DNA of 64,000 nt from SHXR01 sp046160305 (GCA_046160305.1 JBJXGX010000151.1:1-64000); one strand, 5' to 3'. Shown: positions 34,479 through 43,507, counted from the stretch's first letter. Made by a program: numbers and translations. The notes: generated by a model not told the origin, from the sequence alone.

Positions 34479-36683
34479 ATGAAGATCTCACAAAGGCTTC
34501 TGGCCACGACCGTCGCGGCCATGCTCGCCGGCTGCGCTGCCAACAAACCGCTCGTCGACCTGCAATCCAAACCGGTCGGCCCGTCCGCCACGCCGCAACG
34601 CAACCTGACCCATTTCGCCGGTGGGCTGCGATGCATGGACGATACGTTGCTTCGCTTCGGCGTTCGCGATCTGAGCATGATGATCGAGGAGATGCAGGAC
34701 AACTCGCGCAAGCTCGGCGCGGGTACCCGCGACATGATGGTCTCGGCGATCTCCGATATGACCCGGCGCAGCCGCGGCGTGCGATTGGTGACGTTCGGCC
34801 AGGACAATCAGAATGTGGTGAACCTCATCAATCTGGCGCAACGCGCCAACCAATTCAAGGTCGTGCCGCAATACGACATCCGCGGCTCGGTCACGCAGTT
34901 CGACGAGGATGTCGTCAAGAATCAAGCCGGCATCGGCGCCTCGCTCACCTCGCTGGTGACCGGACCGTTGTTCGGCATTCGCTTCAATAGTAGCAAGCAG
35001 GTCTCGGTACTTGGCTTTGATGCAAGCATTATTTCGACCGATGATCTATCGCTCGTTCCAGGCGTGAGCTCAAAGAACGTCGTGATGATCACCAAGGAGG
35101 AAACAAGCGCAGGCGATGGCACGGCGCAGATCCGCAACGGCAATCTCAGCTTCAGCTTCACGGTTGGCCGCAGCGAGGGTACTGCCCAGGCGTTGCGTAA
35201 CATGGTGGAGCTCGCGACGATCGAGCTGGTGGGCAAGCTGGTGCGGGTGCCCTACTGGACCTGCCTCAACATCGATCAGAACAGCCCGGAGGTCAAGCGT
35301 GAGGTCGAAGACTGGTTCGTCTCGATGCAGGGTACGGAGGATCTCGCGAAGTTTTTGCAGGAGCAACTACGCAACCGCAAATTCTATGATGGGCCCGTGG
35401 ACAGCAAGGCCAACCCGGCCTATGAAGACGCGCTGGCCGCCTACCGCAAGGGGCTCGGTCTGAAGACAGACGCTGCGTTCGATGTCGCAGCCTTCACGCA
35501 ATTTCTGGTGCGGCCGGTGCCCCCGGCGCCAAAGCAACTGTTCACCGTCGCCAAAGCCGAAGCCGCAAAGAGCGAGGCCAAGAACGGAACGATCGACGCA
35601 CCGGTGCAAAAGGCGACGAAACTCACCGTCCGCACGAGCAAGCAGAAGTATCGCAAGGGTGAGCCGGTTGAACTGACGGTCACGACTTCGGAATCGTCAT
35701 ACCTGTACTGCTTCATCCAAAGCCCGTCGAACGGCAAGATCCAGCGCATCTTTCCGAACCGCTTTGTGCGTGACCCGCGTGTCGAGGCTAACCAGCCGCT
35801 CGTGCTGCCCGGCGCGCAAGGATTCAAGGTGCTGGCCGGTGGCGAGGATGCGCGCCAGCAGATCGTCGGATGCCTTGCCACTGCACGCGAGCTCTATAAC
35901 GAGCTGCCGCCGCAACTGCGCTGGGGAGACTTCGAGGACATTCGGCTGGGCACGCTGGAAGAAATCCGCGACGCGTTCGCCGTGGTGAGCAAAGGTCCGG
36001 TGGCGATGGATGGGGCCTTGATCGATATCTCCGAGGCAAGCCGAGGTGCCGCAGCCGACGCGGGAGTGGTCGAGGTCATTGCGTTGGCAACGAACCCTAT
36101 TACCCTGGCAAGGAACCCAATCTCGCCACCTGTTGCGTCACCTCTGGCGGCCAAGGCCGCGCCGGTCAATGGCGCTGCGGCGACGGCGAATACTTCGGTG
36201 GGAACTCGCACGCTCGTTTCCCTGAGCGCGCCGAACACGTTAAAACTCAACCTCTCCAAGGCCATCTACCGCGCCGGTGATGCAGTGCGATTCGAGGTGG
36301 TTTCAGCGGATAGCGCCTACCTCTACTGCTATCTTCACGATACCAACGGTCGCATCCAGCGCATTTTCCCCAATCGGTTTGCCTCCCAATCACGCATCGA
36401 AGCGGGTGTGCCGGTCGTCCTGCCAGGGACGCCGCGATTCGCGTTGATCGCCGAGGGCGGCGCACAGCCCGAACGGATCGGCTGTATCGCGACAGGCTAT
36501 GAGATCACCAATAATCTTCCGGAGCCGCTGCGGCGCGACGATTTTGCCGATCTATCCATCAAGAGCTTCGAGGAGATTGCCGCAGCATTTACACGCGCCG
36601 CCCAGAGCCCGCTCGCCGTCGCAAGCGTGCCGGTCGATGTAAGACGCGATGGAGGGTCGGCTCGTGACAAACCAGCGCGATAA
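34479..36683 (+). CDS. Lipoprotein: CsgG/HfaB-like domain, peptidoglycan-binding-like segment, two DUF4384 domains
   Basis: The 734-residue protein starts with a lipobox signal (MLAGC, C19). Residues about 30-260 (TRDMMVSAISDMTRRSRGVR, FKVVPQYDIRGSVTQFDEDV) resemble the CsgG/HfaB outer-membrane secretion-channel family. About 285-345 (LAKFLQEQLRNRKFYDGPVD ... YRKGLGL) looks like a peptidoglycan-binding repeat. Two DUF4384 copies follow, both with YLYC near 407 and 613 and IQRIFPNRF near 423 and 628. DUF4384 is often fused to surface or stress proteins. An outer-membrane-anchored export or envelope-sensing role is inferred. AAAGGA precedes the ATG. A sigma/anti-sigma pair follows 194 bases downstream. 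Confidence 0.8.
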   Translation: MKISQRLLATTVAAMLAGCAANKPLVDLQSKPVGPSATPQRNLTHFAGGLRCMDDTLLRFGVRDLSMMIEEMQDNSRKLGAGTRDMMVSAISDMTRRSRGVRLVTFGQDNQNVVNLINLAQRANQFKVVPQYDIRGSVTQFDEDVVKNQAGIGASLTSLVTGPLFGIRFNSSKQVSVLGFDASIISTDDLSLVPGVSSKNVVMITKEETSAGDGTAQIRNGNLSFSFTVGRSEGTAQALRNMVELATIELVGKLVRVPYWTCLNIDQNSPEVKREVEDWFVSMQGTEDLAKFLQEQLRNRKFYDGPVDSKANPAYEDALAAYRKGLGLKTDAAFDVAAFTQFLVRPVPPAPKQLFTVAKAEAAKSEAKNGTIDAPVQKATKLTVRTSKQKYRKGEPVELTVTTSESSYLYCFIQSPSNGKIQRIFPNRFVRDPRVEANQPLVLPGAQGFKVLAGGEDARQQIVGCLATARELYNELPPQLRWGDFEDIRLGTLEEIRDAFAVVSKGPVAMDGALIDISEASRGAAADAGVVEVIALATNPITLARNPISPPVASPLAAKAAPVNGAAATANTSVGTRTLVSLSAPNTLKLNLSKAIYRAGDAVRFEVVSADSAYLYCYLHDTNGRIQRIFPNRFASQSRIEAGVPVVLPGTPRFALIAEGGAQPERIGCIATGYEITNNLPEPLRRDDFADLSIKSFEEIAAAFTRAAQSPLAVASVPVDVRRDGGSARDKPAR

Positions 36684-36877
36684 GAAAAAGGTGCTGCCTG
36701 GCGGCCATGGCCTTAAGATTCAGGCAGACAAGCGCAGTACCCAGGGGATCGCGTGTCTGGTGGTGACGCGCGAGGGGCGCAACGATCAGGGTTGCGCCGC
36801 GATGGCCACAAAGTTGGTCGATAGCGGGATCGGGCATTGGCGCGCGTTTCTCGGGATGAAAGGAACAGAACGACAAC

Positions 36878-37477
36878 ATGGCAACCGTATCGGAGGGCAG
36901 CGCACGGCTCGAGCAACTGATCGCTCGCACCGCGCTCAAGGATCAGGCGGCGTTCAAGCAGTTGTACGACCTGACCGTGCGAACCTTGCTCGCGATCACC
37001 GTGCGGTTGCTGCGGGAGCAGGCGTGGGCGGAAGAGGTGTTGCAGGAAGCCTATGTGAGCATCTGGAATTCGGCCGGCAACTATTCTTCAGCGAAGGCGG
37101 CGCCAATGACCTGGCTCATGACCATTGCGCGTAATCGCGCGATGGACGCGCTCCGCAGCACCACAAGCGAACGGGCGACCATCGTCCGGCCGGTGGTGTC
37201 CGATGACGAGGAAAGTAGCCTCCCCGATATTGCTGACGAATCGGCGGGTCCCCTGGAGCGGTTGATGCAGAACATCGATGCAAAGCAGTTGAAGGGGTGC
37301 CTGCAGACGCTCGAACCGAGCCAGCGACAAGCGGTCGCACTGGCGTTCTACGATGGACTGACACATTCGGAGCTGGCGGTGCATATGCGCGAGCCGTTAG
37401 GAACGGTGAAAGCCTGGGTCCGGCGCGGGCTGGAAAAATTGAAGAAGTGCCTGGAAGTTTTTGGCACGCCCGCATGA
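36878..37477 (+). CDS. ECF-type RNA polymerase sigma factor
   Basis: A 199-residue sigma factor. Region 2 is FKQLYDLTVRTLLAITVRLL through EEVLQEAYVSIWNSAGNY and TWLMTIARNRAMDALR (core binding and -10 recognition). Region 4 is LEPSQRQAVALAFYDGLTHS ... EPLGTVKAWVRRGLEKLKK, the -35 helix-turn-helix. There is no sigma-1 or sigma-3 region, so it is ECF. The following gene encodes an RskA-like anti-sigma, which fits the SigK/RskA-type ECF group. The upstream lipoprotein may be a target. The start is supported by the domain edge; an acceptable GGAAC lies 14 bases upstream. Confidence 0.92.
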   Translation: MATVSEGSARLEQLIARTALKDQAAFKQLYDLTVRTLLAITVRLLREQAWAEEVLQEAYVSIWNSAGNYSSAKAAPMTWLMTIARNRAMDALRSTTSERATIVRPVVSDDEESSLPDIADESAGPLERLMQNIDAKQLKGCLQTLEPSQRQAVALAFYDGLTHSELAVHMREPLGTVKAWVRRGLEKLKKCLEVFGTPA

Positions 37478-37490
37478 GGACGGACTCATC

Positions 37491-38234
37491 ATGAACTACG
37501 ACAAACCAGAACTGCGCGAGCGCCTTGCCTCCGAATATGTGCTCGGCACCTTGCACGGTCAGGCACGCAAGCGATTCCAGCGCCTCATCCGCGCGGATCT
37601 GAAGACGCGCGTTGCGGTCGAGCTATGGGAGCAGCGGCTGATGCCGATGGGGTCGCCGCTCACCAGGACTGCCCCAAGCGGTGCACTGTGGAAAGGGATC
37701 GAACACCGCATCGCGCCGCAATCACGATCGGCCACGCAGGGCGCGAGGCCGAATTTGTTCGAGCGGTTCTTTGGACTTCGTGCGCTCGGTCCGCTTGCCG
37801 CGGGCATCGCCGTCGGGGTCATTGCGATGTTGATCGTGCCGCGATTCGATACGTCCGTGCGGGTGGCCGTGCCACAAGGGCGGGTGCTGCCCGAGGCCTA
37901 CGCGGGATTTCTTGCTGATCAGCAAGGCCAATCGACTTTGTTGATCAGCTCGCAGCGTCACGGCAAGGTCGCTGATCTCAAATGGCTTCGTCCGGTGAGC
38001 GTCGCGCCGGATCAAGTCTTGCAGTTGTGGGCGCTGGCACCGAACGCGGCGCCGATTTCGCTCGGTATCGTTGCCGCGCAAGAGAAGCCCCAGATCACAA
38101 TGCCGGATACATCCGAGAAACTGCTATCGAATGTGACCGAGCTTGCAGTATCGGTTGAACCAAGAGGGACTGCACCCGTGGCACAGCCTTCGGTTCCGTA
38201 CCTCCTGCGCGGTCCATGCGCGAAGTTCTGGTGA
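37491..38234 (+). CDS. RskA-type transmembrane anti-sigma factor
   Basis: This 247-residue protein has a cytoplasmic N-terminal anti-sigma domain (about 1-75: LRERLASEYVLGTLHGQARK, WEQRLMPMGSPL), one TM helix (about 105-122, LAAGIAVGVIAMLIV) and a periplasmic RskA domain (VLPEAYAGFLADQQGQSTLL, LKWLRPVSVAPDQVLQLWAL). By homology it holds the sigma factor inactive at the membrane until released. The ATG at 37491, 13 bases after the sigma stop, follows GAGGACGGAC. The extra upstream in-frame codons (to 37461) overlap the sigma gene and are unlikely. No cysteine zinc motif is visible. Confidence 0.9.
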   Translation: MNYDKPELRERLASEYVLGTLHGQARKRFQRLIRADLKTRVAVELWEQRLMPMGSPLTRTAPSGALWKGIEHRIAPQSRSATQGARPNLFERFFGLRALGPLAAGIAVGVIAMLIVPRFDTSVRVAVPQGRVLPEAYAGFLADQQGQSTLLISSQRHGKVADLKWLRPVSVAPDQVLQLWALAPNAAPISLGIVAAQEKPQITMPDTSEKLLSNVTELAVSVEPRGTAPVAQPSVPYLLRGPCAKFW

Positions 38235-38288
38235 TGATTGTCGAGAGGTCGGGACCTTTGGGCCTAGGGAATCTCCTGCCGGCGCATC

Positions 38289-39203
38289 TCAATCAGGATC
38301 CAGAATGGCGTTCACCATCGACCGGTTTGGAACGCTGCGAGCGCCATCGCGGGCACATTTGAGTGAAGCAGCGATCGTAGCGAAGCGCATCGCGCGTTCG
38401 AGCGGCTGCGCTTCTGCGAGAGCGAGCGCGAACGCGCCGTGAAAGACGTCTCCCGCACCAGTCGTATCGACCACGATGTCGATCGGATGCGCTGGAAGGT
38501 GATGGACAACATTTGGCGCTCGATTCGCGACCCAATCCGAACCCTTCGCGCCGCGGGTAACGATCGCGATCGTGGCGCCCGCTTCGAACGCCCGCGCGAG
38601 CGAAGGCGATTCGGACGTGCCAGCGAAGGCGTCGAGTCCGGATTCGGAAAATATCGCATAGTCGGCGAGCCCGACCAACGCGCGCAGCGTGCCCGGTTCG
38701 GCTACGTCCGCATCGAGAATCGTCGGCACGCCCCATTCGCGTGCGGCGATCATCACGCGCCGCGCACCCGCGGGCCAGCGAACGTCCGCGAGCACGACCG
38801 ATGCGAATTCCACTCGATCGATCGGGAGCCAATCCCCGTTCGATTGGAGCGCCTGGCCGCGCATGCCGATGATCAGTCGCTCGCCGCGATCGTCGACCAG
38901 GATCGCCGAGTGCGACGATTCACACCCGGCGATGCGTTGCAGGCCGCTGACATCCACGCCAAGCCGTCGCAGTTCTGCGGCCATGACATCGGCGATCCGA
39001 TCGTCACCCGCCGGTCCCCAGAATTCCGCGTTGCCACCAAGCTGGGCGATCGCCGCCGCCGCGTTGGCCGCCATGCCGCCGCCCGTTTCCCGATAGGACT
39101 GCGCCTTGATCTTGGCGCTTCCGGCCGGCCATGATGGCACCCGGAACACGCGATCAAGCGAGGTATGTCCGATACAGAGGATGCGGATCGATTTGGCGGT
39201 CAT
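38289..39203 (-). CDS. PfkB family carbohydrate kinase
   Basis: A 304-residue ribokinase-fold kinase. Visible: IRILCIGHTSLDRVFRVPSW, the substrate-side GG in RETGGGMAANAAAAIAQLGG, and the C-terminal anion-hole/catalytic motif DTTGAGDVFHGAFALALAE with the catalytic Asp. It phosphorylates a sugar or nucleoside with ATP. The start is at 39203; the frame continues to 39272 through a tandem of TCGTAGGCTGC (39211-39221 and 39227-39237), so a start at 39239 is possible. It stands alone between the anti-sigma and ABC genes. Substrate unknown. Confidence 0.9.
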   Translation of the reverse strand: MTAKSIRILCIGHTSLDRVFRVPSWPAGSAKIKAQSYRETGGGMAANAAAAIAQLGGNAEFWGPAGDDRIADVMAAELRRLGVDVSGLQRIAGCESSHSAILVDDRGERLIIGMRGQALQSNGDWLPIDRVEFASVVLADVRWPAGARRVMIAAREWGVPTILDADVAEPGTLRALVGLADYAIFSESGLDAFAGTSESPSLARAFEAGATIAIVTRGAKGSDWVANRAPNVVHHLPAHPIDIVVDTTGAGDVFHGAFALALAEAQPLERAMRFATIAASLKCARDGARSVPNRSMVNAILDPD

Positions 39204-39422
39204 AGGTGGGTCGTAGGCTGCGTGGATCGTAGGCTGCATCGTAACGGTAACGGAGCCCTTGATCCCGGTCAATCGGATCGCCTTCTCGGTCCATCGGATC
39301 CTGGGTTGCAGGGGATCCGCGTGATCACCACCGCGCGCGAGACGCAGCCGGAATCGCGCTTGAATGTTTGGTAGTCTCGCTTCAATCGCATCGCAAGCGT
39401 GCCGCCTGCGAGCGGCAGGGGG

Positions 39423-40370
39423 ATGCGATATTCGGTGAATCCTTCGACTTCTGTCTATTTTGCGAGTTCTGCGGTGATCGAGGTTGAGAATGTGCGGTTT
39501 CGCTATGCGGACGATGCGCCGTGGGCACTGAAGGGCGTATCGCTTCGCGTCGAACCCGGTCAGATTCTCGGACTGCTCGGGCCCAACGGGGCCGGCAAAT
39601 CAACATTGATGTCGATTATCGCGGGGCTTCTCATGCCCAGCGAAGGGCGCGTCACGTGGCGTGGCGGTGAACGCAGGGGGGTGCGATTGGCGCTTGTCCC
39701 GCAAGAGTCCGCGTTCTATCCGATGCTGACATGCCGTGAGAACCTTGCCTTCTTTGGAGGTGTGCAGGGCGTGAGCGGTGCGGCGCTGGCCACGCGCATC
39801 GAGCAGGCGCCCACGATCGCAGGGCTCGGACAGGTCGTCAATCAGCGTACCGACGAGCTATCCGGCGGTCTGCGGCGGCGCCTGAATCTCGCGATCGGCT
39901 TGTTGAATGATCCGGAGATCCTCTTGCTCGACGAACCGACGGTCGGTGTGGATGTTCAGTCGCGCAGCTTCATTCTGGCCGCGATTGAATCGCTCCGCGC
40001 CGCGGGCACCACGGTGATCTACGCATCGCATTACATGAGCGAGATCGAGTCGCTATGCGAGCGGATCGTCATCATCGACCACGGTCTGTTGCTACGTCAG
40101 GGGCGCTTGCGCGAGTTGCTGCATGATGCCGAGGCGCCGATTACCGCGCGAACGGAAGCCCCGATTGCCGCGGGGTCGATCGATACGCTGGCCGAAGTGC
40201 TCCAGATCGGGGCGAACGACTATGCATTGCGGCGCCGATCCGGTGTCACGGTAGGCGAGCTGATTGGCAAGCTCGAGCAATCCGGTGTGCAGATAGAGAA
40301 TTTGCGGTACGGGTCGAACGACCTCGAGGAGCTTTTCCTTAAGTTGACCCACCGATCGTTGCGCGACTAG
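39423..40370 (+). CDS. ABC transporter ATP-binding protein (drug/ABC-2 type)
   Basis: A 315-residue ATPase. Walker A is GLLGPNGAGKSTLMSI, Q-loop ALVPQESAFYP, signature TDELSGGLRRRLNLAIGLL, Walker B DPEILLLDEPTVGVD, and a His switch in VIYASHYMSE. The C-terminal 80 residues (IGANDYALRRRSGVTVGEL) are the DUF4162-like tail of ABC-2 exporters. AGGGGG immediately precedes ATG 39423; GTG 39474 gives the more standard VIEVENVRFRY start. It would pair with the next gene, but that permease is broken, so this ATPase may be orphaned or serve another permease. Confidence 0.9.
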   Translation: MRYSVNPSTSVYFASSAVIEVENVRFRYADDAPWALKGVSLRVEPGQILGLLGPNGAGKSTLMSIIAGLLMPSEGRVTWRGGERRGVRLALVPQESAFYPMLTCRENLAFFGGVQGVSGAALATRIEQAPTIAGLGQVVNQRTDELSGGLRRRLNLAIGLLNDPEILLLDEPTVGVDVQSRSFILAAIESLRAAGTTVIYASHYMSEIESLCERIVIIDHGLLLRQGRLRELLHDAEAPITARTEAPIAAGSIDTLAEVLQIGANDYALRRRSGVTVGELIGKLEQSGVQIENLRYGSNDLEELFLKLTHRSLRD

Positions 40371-40382
40371 CACCCACAACCC

Positions 40383-41534
40383 ATGAACGCAACGACGCTT
40401 GCCGCCGTGCTCGTGAAGGAGTTTCGTGCGCTTACCCGCGACGTACACGGACTCGTCGTGTCGCTTGCGCTGCGCGATGTCTTTGCCGTCGGGGAATCGC
40501 GCACGATGCAAGTCGTTTTCGTGCAGCTCGACTCGAGCAAAGCCGCGGACGCGCTGGTTGCAGCCCTGCCGCCCGGGGCGGTGCGTGTTGAATCGCGCGA
40601 GGCTGCCGACGCTGCATTGCGCGCGCGGCGAGCGGAGATTGCGGTAATCATCCCTGCAGGCTATGAATCGGGCTTGCTTGACGAGGCAATAACGCGACCA
40701 CTCGTTGCAATCGTTGCCGAGCCGAAGGTGCGCCCCGAGTTGATGCGCATCGTCAGGGCGCGCGTCGCGACCACTGTGCTTTGACAGCGCATCGAAGCGC
40801 GTATTGCCGCGATGACCGGCGGCCTGGCGGGCTTCCCATTGGCGGGTGACATGGCCGGGTCGACTGAAATGGGCGCCGTCTCGGCGAGCTAACTCTCATC
40901 GGTTGGCGGCAAGCCATTGACGGCTACCCAGCAAAACGTTCCCGCATGGCTGGTGTTCGGCATGTTCTTCGTCGTGACGCCGATTTGTAATCTCCTGATC
41001 GCCGAGCGCACGCAGGGAACGCTCGCGCGGCTGCGGGCGATGCTCGTACCGACGAGTATCGTCATCGTGGGCAAGCTCGCTCCGTATTGCTTCATCAACA
41101 TGCTGCAGGTCGTGTTGATGCTCTTGGTGGGGCGATATGCCGTGCCGCTGCTCGGTGGTGTGTCGCTTGATCTCGACGTAAGCTGGAGCGCCCTCTTTCT
41201 GATCAGCTCGGCCACGAGCGTTGCCGCGCTCGGTATTGCCATTCTGGTGGCCGTGCTCGCACGCACGAACGATCAAGCGAGCACGTTCTGCAGTCTCGCG
41301 AACGTGCTCTCGGCCGCCATTGGCGGGATCATGGTGCCGCAATGGGTCATGCCGAAATTCATGCAGACCGTCGCGCAGATTTCACCCATGAATTGGGCGC
41401 TCGAGGGGTTTCTGGAAGTGTTCCTGCGGAGCGGGCGGCTCGATGTCATCGCGCCCTACGTCTTGCTTCTTACCGCCTTTGGTGTCGCGTTCGGGACGAT
41501 CGCGATTTTGGTGATCGCGCGTGGACAGCGTTGA
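40383..41534 (+). pseudogene. ABC-2 type permease, two in-frame stops and a missing TM segment
   Basis: One reading frame carries the whole permease: MNATTLAAVLVKEFRALTRD at the start, a periplasmic domain to about 40780, then VFGMFFVVTPICNLLIAERT ... ASTFCSLANVLSAAIGGIMV and NWALEGFLEVFLRSGRLD at the end. It is interrupted in frame by TGA (40782-40784) and TAA (40890-40892). Between HGLVV and SLALRDVF the hydrophobic first TM helix expected in the family is absent. The upstream ATPase is intact. Three separate defects argue for real decay rather than one sequencing error. Confidence 0.88.
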
Positions 41535-41640
41535 AGAAAGACGAAGAATCGCTCGCTTGCATCGAGCATCGTAACGTCGGCGTCTGCTCCGGAAAGAAGA
41601 TGGACGGTGCTGCATACCGATGCCGGAATTCGAGCGCCGT

Positions 41641-41952
41641 CTACGCAAGCACCGCAAACACGTCAGGGCCGTCGACCTCGACCGCGTAGGTATTCAGGCC
41701 AACCGCGCACGGCGAGCAGGTCGCCTCGCCGGTGATGATGTTGAAGCGGCCGCCATGCCAGCCGCATTCGACCTCATCATCGAGTACCTGTCCGTCTTTG
41801 GCGAGTGACGACAAACCATGGGTGCAATCATCGTCGGTGACATAGAACCTCCCCGCGACATTGAACACTGCAATCGGCGCGCGGTGTTGAAGGAGGACAC
41901 GCTTTGCGCGTCCCGGCGGCAGCTCATCCGTACCGCAGACCCTTACTCGCAT
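41641..41952 (-). CDS. Rieske-type [2Fe-2S] ferredoxin
   Basis: This 103-residue protein has the Rieske ligand set C-x-H ... C-x-x-H: DDDCTHGLSSL and ECGWHGGRFNI. It lacks an oxygenase catalytic domain, so it is a stand-alone ferredoxin like those serving ring-hydroxylating dioxygenases. The ATG at 41952 overlaps the stop of the upstream VOC gene (TGATG), so both are translated from one message. A cytoplasmic electron carrier; its oxygenase partner is not in the window. It might serve a nearby aromatic pathway, but no link is shown. Confidence 0.93.
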   Translation of the reverse strand: MRVRVCGTDELPPGRAKRVLLQHRAPIAVFNVAGRFYVTDDDCTHGLSSLAKDGQVLDDEVECGWHGGRFNIITGEATCSPCAVGLNTYAVEVDGPDVFAVLA

Positions 41953-42398
41953 CACGTTCGCGGAAAGGGCTCCTGAAATTCCCAGGTGTGGCCTTCCGGG
42001 TCGACGATGAATAGCTGTGCGCTGCCGCTCCCGAGCAGATTCTTGCGTTCGCCGTAGGGCACACTGAGCGCGACCAGGCGTGCGCGAAAAGCCTCGATGT
42101 CTTTCACCAACCACGCGGTGTGGCGGCCGGTCGGCGAGTATTCGGCCTTGGGCCCGGGTTTGTAATCCGTCTCGGTGGCTATCAGGTGGAATTGCACTTT
42201 GTCTTCGGCATCGCCCATCCATGCGCCGCGCCCCAGTTTGTCGAGCGCAGGCGGACGTGGCAAGACCTTGAGGCCGAGTACGTCAACATAAAACTTGATG
42301 CAGGCGTCGAGATTCGCGTTGTCAACGGGAATCCCCTCGTGCATCGAGCGAATATAGGAAACGGCGGGGACGTGCGCTTTGACGGCGGTCTCTGACAT
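41952..42398 (-). CDS. VOC family protein (dioxygenase/glyoxalase-like)
   Basis: A 148-residue protein with the VOC pattern: IPVDNANLDACIKFYVDVLG, KVQFHLIATETD, RHTAWLVKDIEAFRARL and the closing QLFIVDPEGHTWEFQEP. His and Glu at strand ends (HLI, WEFQE) fit metal binding. AGGAGC precedes the ATG at 42398. It is coupled by a one-base overlap to the Rieske ferredoxin, an uncommon pairing that could mean a small oxidative unit. The exact reaction is unknown. Confidence 0.87.
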   Translation of the reverse strand: MSETAVKAHVPAVSYIRSMHEGIPVDNANLDACIKFYVDVLGLKVLPRPPALDKLGRGAWMGDAEDKVQFHLIATETDYKPGPKAEYSPTGRHTAWLVKDIEAFRARLVALSVPYGERKNLLGSGSAQLFIVDPEGHTWEFQEPFPRT

Positions 42399-42692
42399 GG
42401 CGGGGCTCCTTGGACTGCATCGGGACTCCCGCTACGGTAAATCAGCTGTCAGTTCGGGTCAATCGCCTTGCATGCGTATGGCCAGATCACGATCGCGCTC
42501 CACCCCATCGTTGGGTGGTGCGGATTCGCGCAGCGGCGCTCCCTGCGGCATCCGGAATGTTCGGATGCGAGGGCGGACACCCGCATGCCAAAGCGCGCGG
42601 ACGCCCCAAGGATCCCGACTCCGAAACATGCTGGATCGGCGGGATCAGACCCGAATGGCACTTACTTAAGCTCGTTCATGCTCAAGCCTCCG

Positions 42693-42794
42693 TTCGCCCT
42701 GAGCCTGTCGAAGGGTAACGCAGGCGTGCCGACGGCGCGCGATGGTTCGCGCACCGACCCTCCGACATTCACCCTTCGACAGGCTCAGGGCGAA
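42693..42794. repeat. Perfect 24-bp inverted repeat with 54-base loop (REP-like)
   Basis: The arms 42693-42716 and 42771-42794 are exact inverted copies containing GCCTGTCGAAGGG and CCCTTCGACAGGC. GAGCCTGTCGAAGG-type motifs are frequent in intergenic REP-like repeats of proteobacteria (recollection, not searched). The hairpin is nested in the MITE-like element. Confidence 0.85.
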
Positions 42795-42895
42795 TGGTCA
42801 ATCGCTTCAGAACAAGAACGACAGAGCGGGGACGCTATTGATCATGTCCTCAAGTGAGAGGACGGTTTGCAAATCGTTCAATTGGCTTAAGTAAG
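42788..42895 (+). repeat. Dispersed repeat, copy B
   Basis: Homologous to 3887-3995 in the same orientation, with shared GGTCAATCGC, GGGGACGCT, ATGTCCTC, TGAGAGGACGG and TTGGCTTA. This copy makes up the right part of the MITE-like element and overlaps its right terminal repeat. Confidence 0.75.
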
Positions 42896-42913
42896 CGCCA
42901 TTCGGACCAAACC

Positions 42914-43507
42914 CTACTTCAGTGATTGCAATTCAACGATCACTTCCGCGCTTTTCACCGCGATGGTCGCGGTACCGGCCGACGGTGCGGCAAACGAATG
43001 CAGGCCGTTGGTGATCGACACCGGAATGCTGGTCTTTTTCAAGGTCGAGAGATCCACCGTACTCGTGGCATTGGGAGTCGTGGTCAGCAAGCCGATCTGA
43101 GTCGGAATGCCGTCCACCGTCCAACTCGCACCGCCCGCGGTCTTGGCGATTCTCGATATGCTGCGCGTGCCTTTCTGCGCGTAGGTGATTTTGGAGATGA
43201 AAAATCCCGGCGCGGCCGTCACGACGAAGCTGATTGCATCGAGTGCGTTGTCGTGATGAAAGGCCGTGGTGGATGCGATGAACTCGTTCGAATTCTTCGT
43301 TACCGGATCGAATCCGGTGTTAAAGCCGATGACGAGCCGGTTCGCGTTGGTGGCATCGGGCGCCGTCGTGGCCGCGTCGAAGAACCGGCCCGGCACCGAA
43401 TCTTTGATCTCCGAAAATGTTGCGGTCTGGGCCTGTACACCCGACGCCATCGCGATTCCGGCGACGAGTCCGATACGCTTCCATACCCCCGAGATTTCTG
43501 GTTTCAA
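42914..43507 (-). CDS. Secreted protein of unknown function (TTG start)
   Basis: The 197-residue protein has a signal peptide (1-26, core GLVAGIAMASG, cut after VQAQ) and a mature part rich in Ser/Thr, Ala and Val with beta-like periodicity and no Cys (for example DAISFVVTAAPGFFISKITY, TATIAVKSAEVIVELQS). It might be a small beta-sandwich surface protein; I do not recognise the family. The start is TTG at 43507, well supported by AAGGAGAG seven bases upstream and by the signal peptide. An inverted repeat lies about 50 bases upstream. The C terminus abuts the MITE-like element. Confidence 0.7.
   Translation of the reverse strand: MKPEISGVWKRIGLVAGIAMASGVQAQTATFSEIKDSVPGRFFDAATTAPDATNANRLVIGFNTGFDPVTKNSNEFIASTTAFHHDNALDAISFVVTAAPGFFISKITYAQKGTRSISRIAKTAGGASWTVDGIPTQIGLLTTTPNATSTVDLSTLKKTSIPVSITNGLHSFAAPSAGTATIAVKSAEVIVELQSLK

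Larger units (their letters stand above)
42651..42905. mobile_element. MITE-like non-coding element, 255 bases, with terminal inverted repeats
   Basis: The ends, 42651-42671 and 42885-42905, are 21-base inverted repeats with one mismatch; each outer end begins CCGAATGG and reads through CTTACTTAAGC. Inside are a perfect 24-bp palindrome pair (42693-42716 and 42771-42794) and a segment homologous to 3887-3995. There is no transposase frame. It lies between the VOC gene start (42398) and the secreted-protein stop (42914). I see no clear target duplication. Confidence 0.75.

Noticed and set aside
40782..40892. Programmed read-through or selenocysteine at the in-frame TGA
   Set aside because: A second stop of a different type (TAA) follows and the first TM helix is missing; decay explains all three defects.
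42914..43507. Possible pilin or lipoprotein
   Set aside because: No prepilin peptidase or lipobox motif; only a standard Sec signal peptide is visible.
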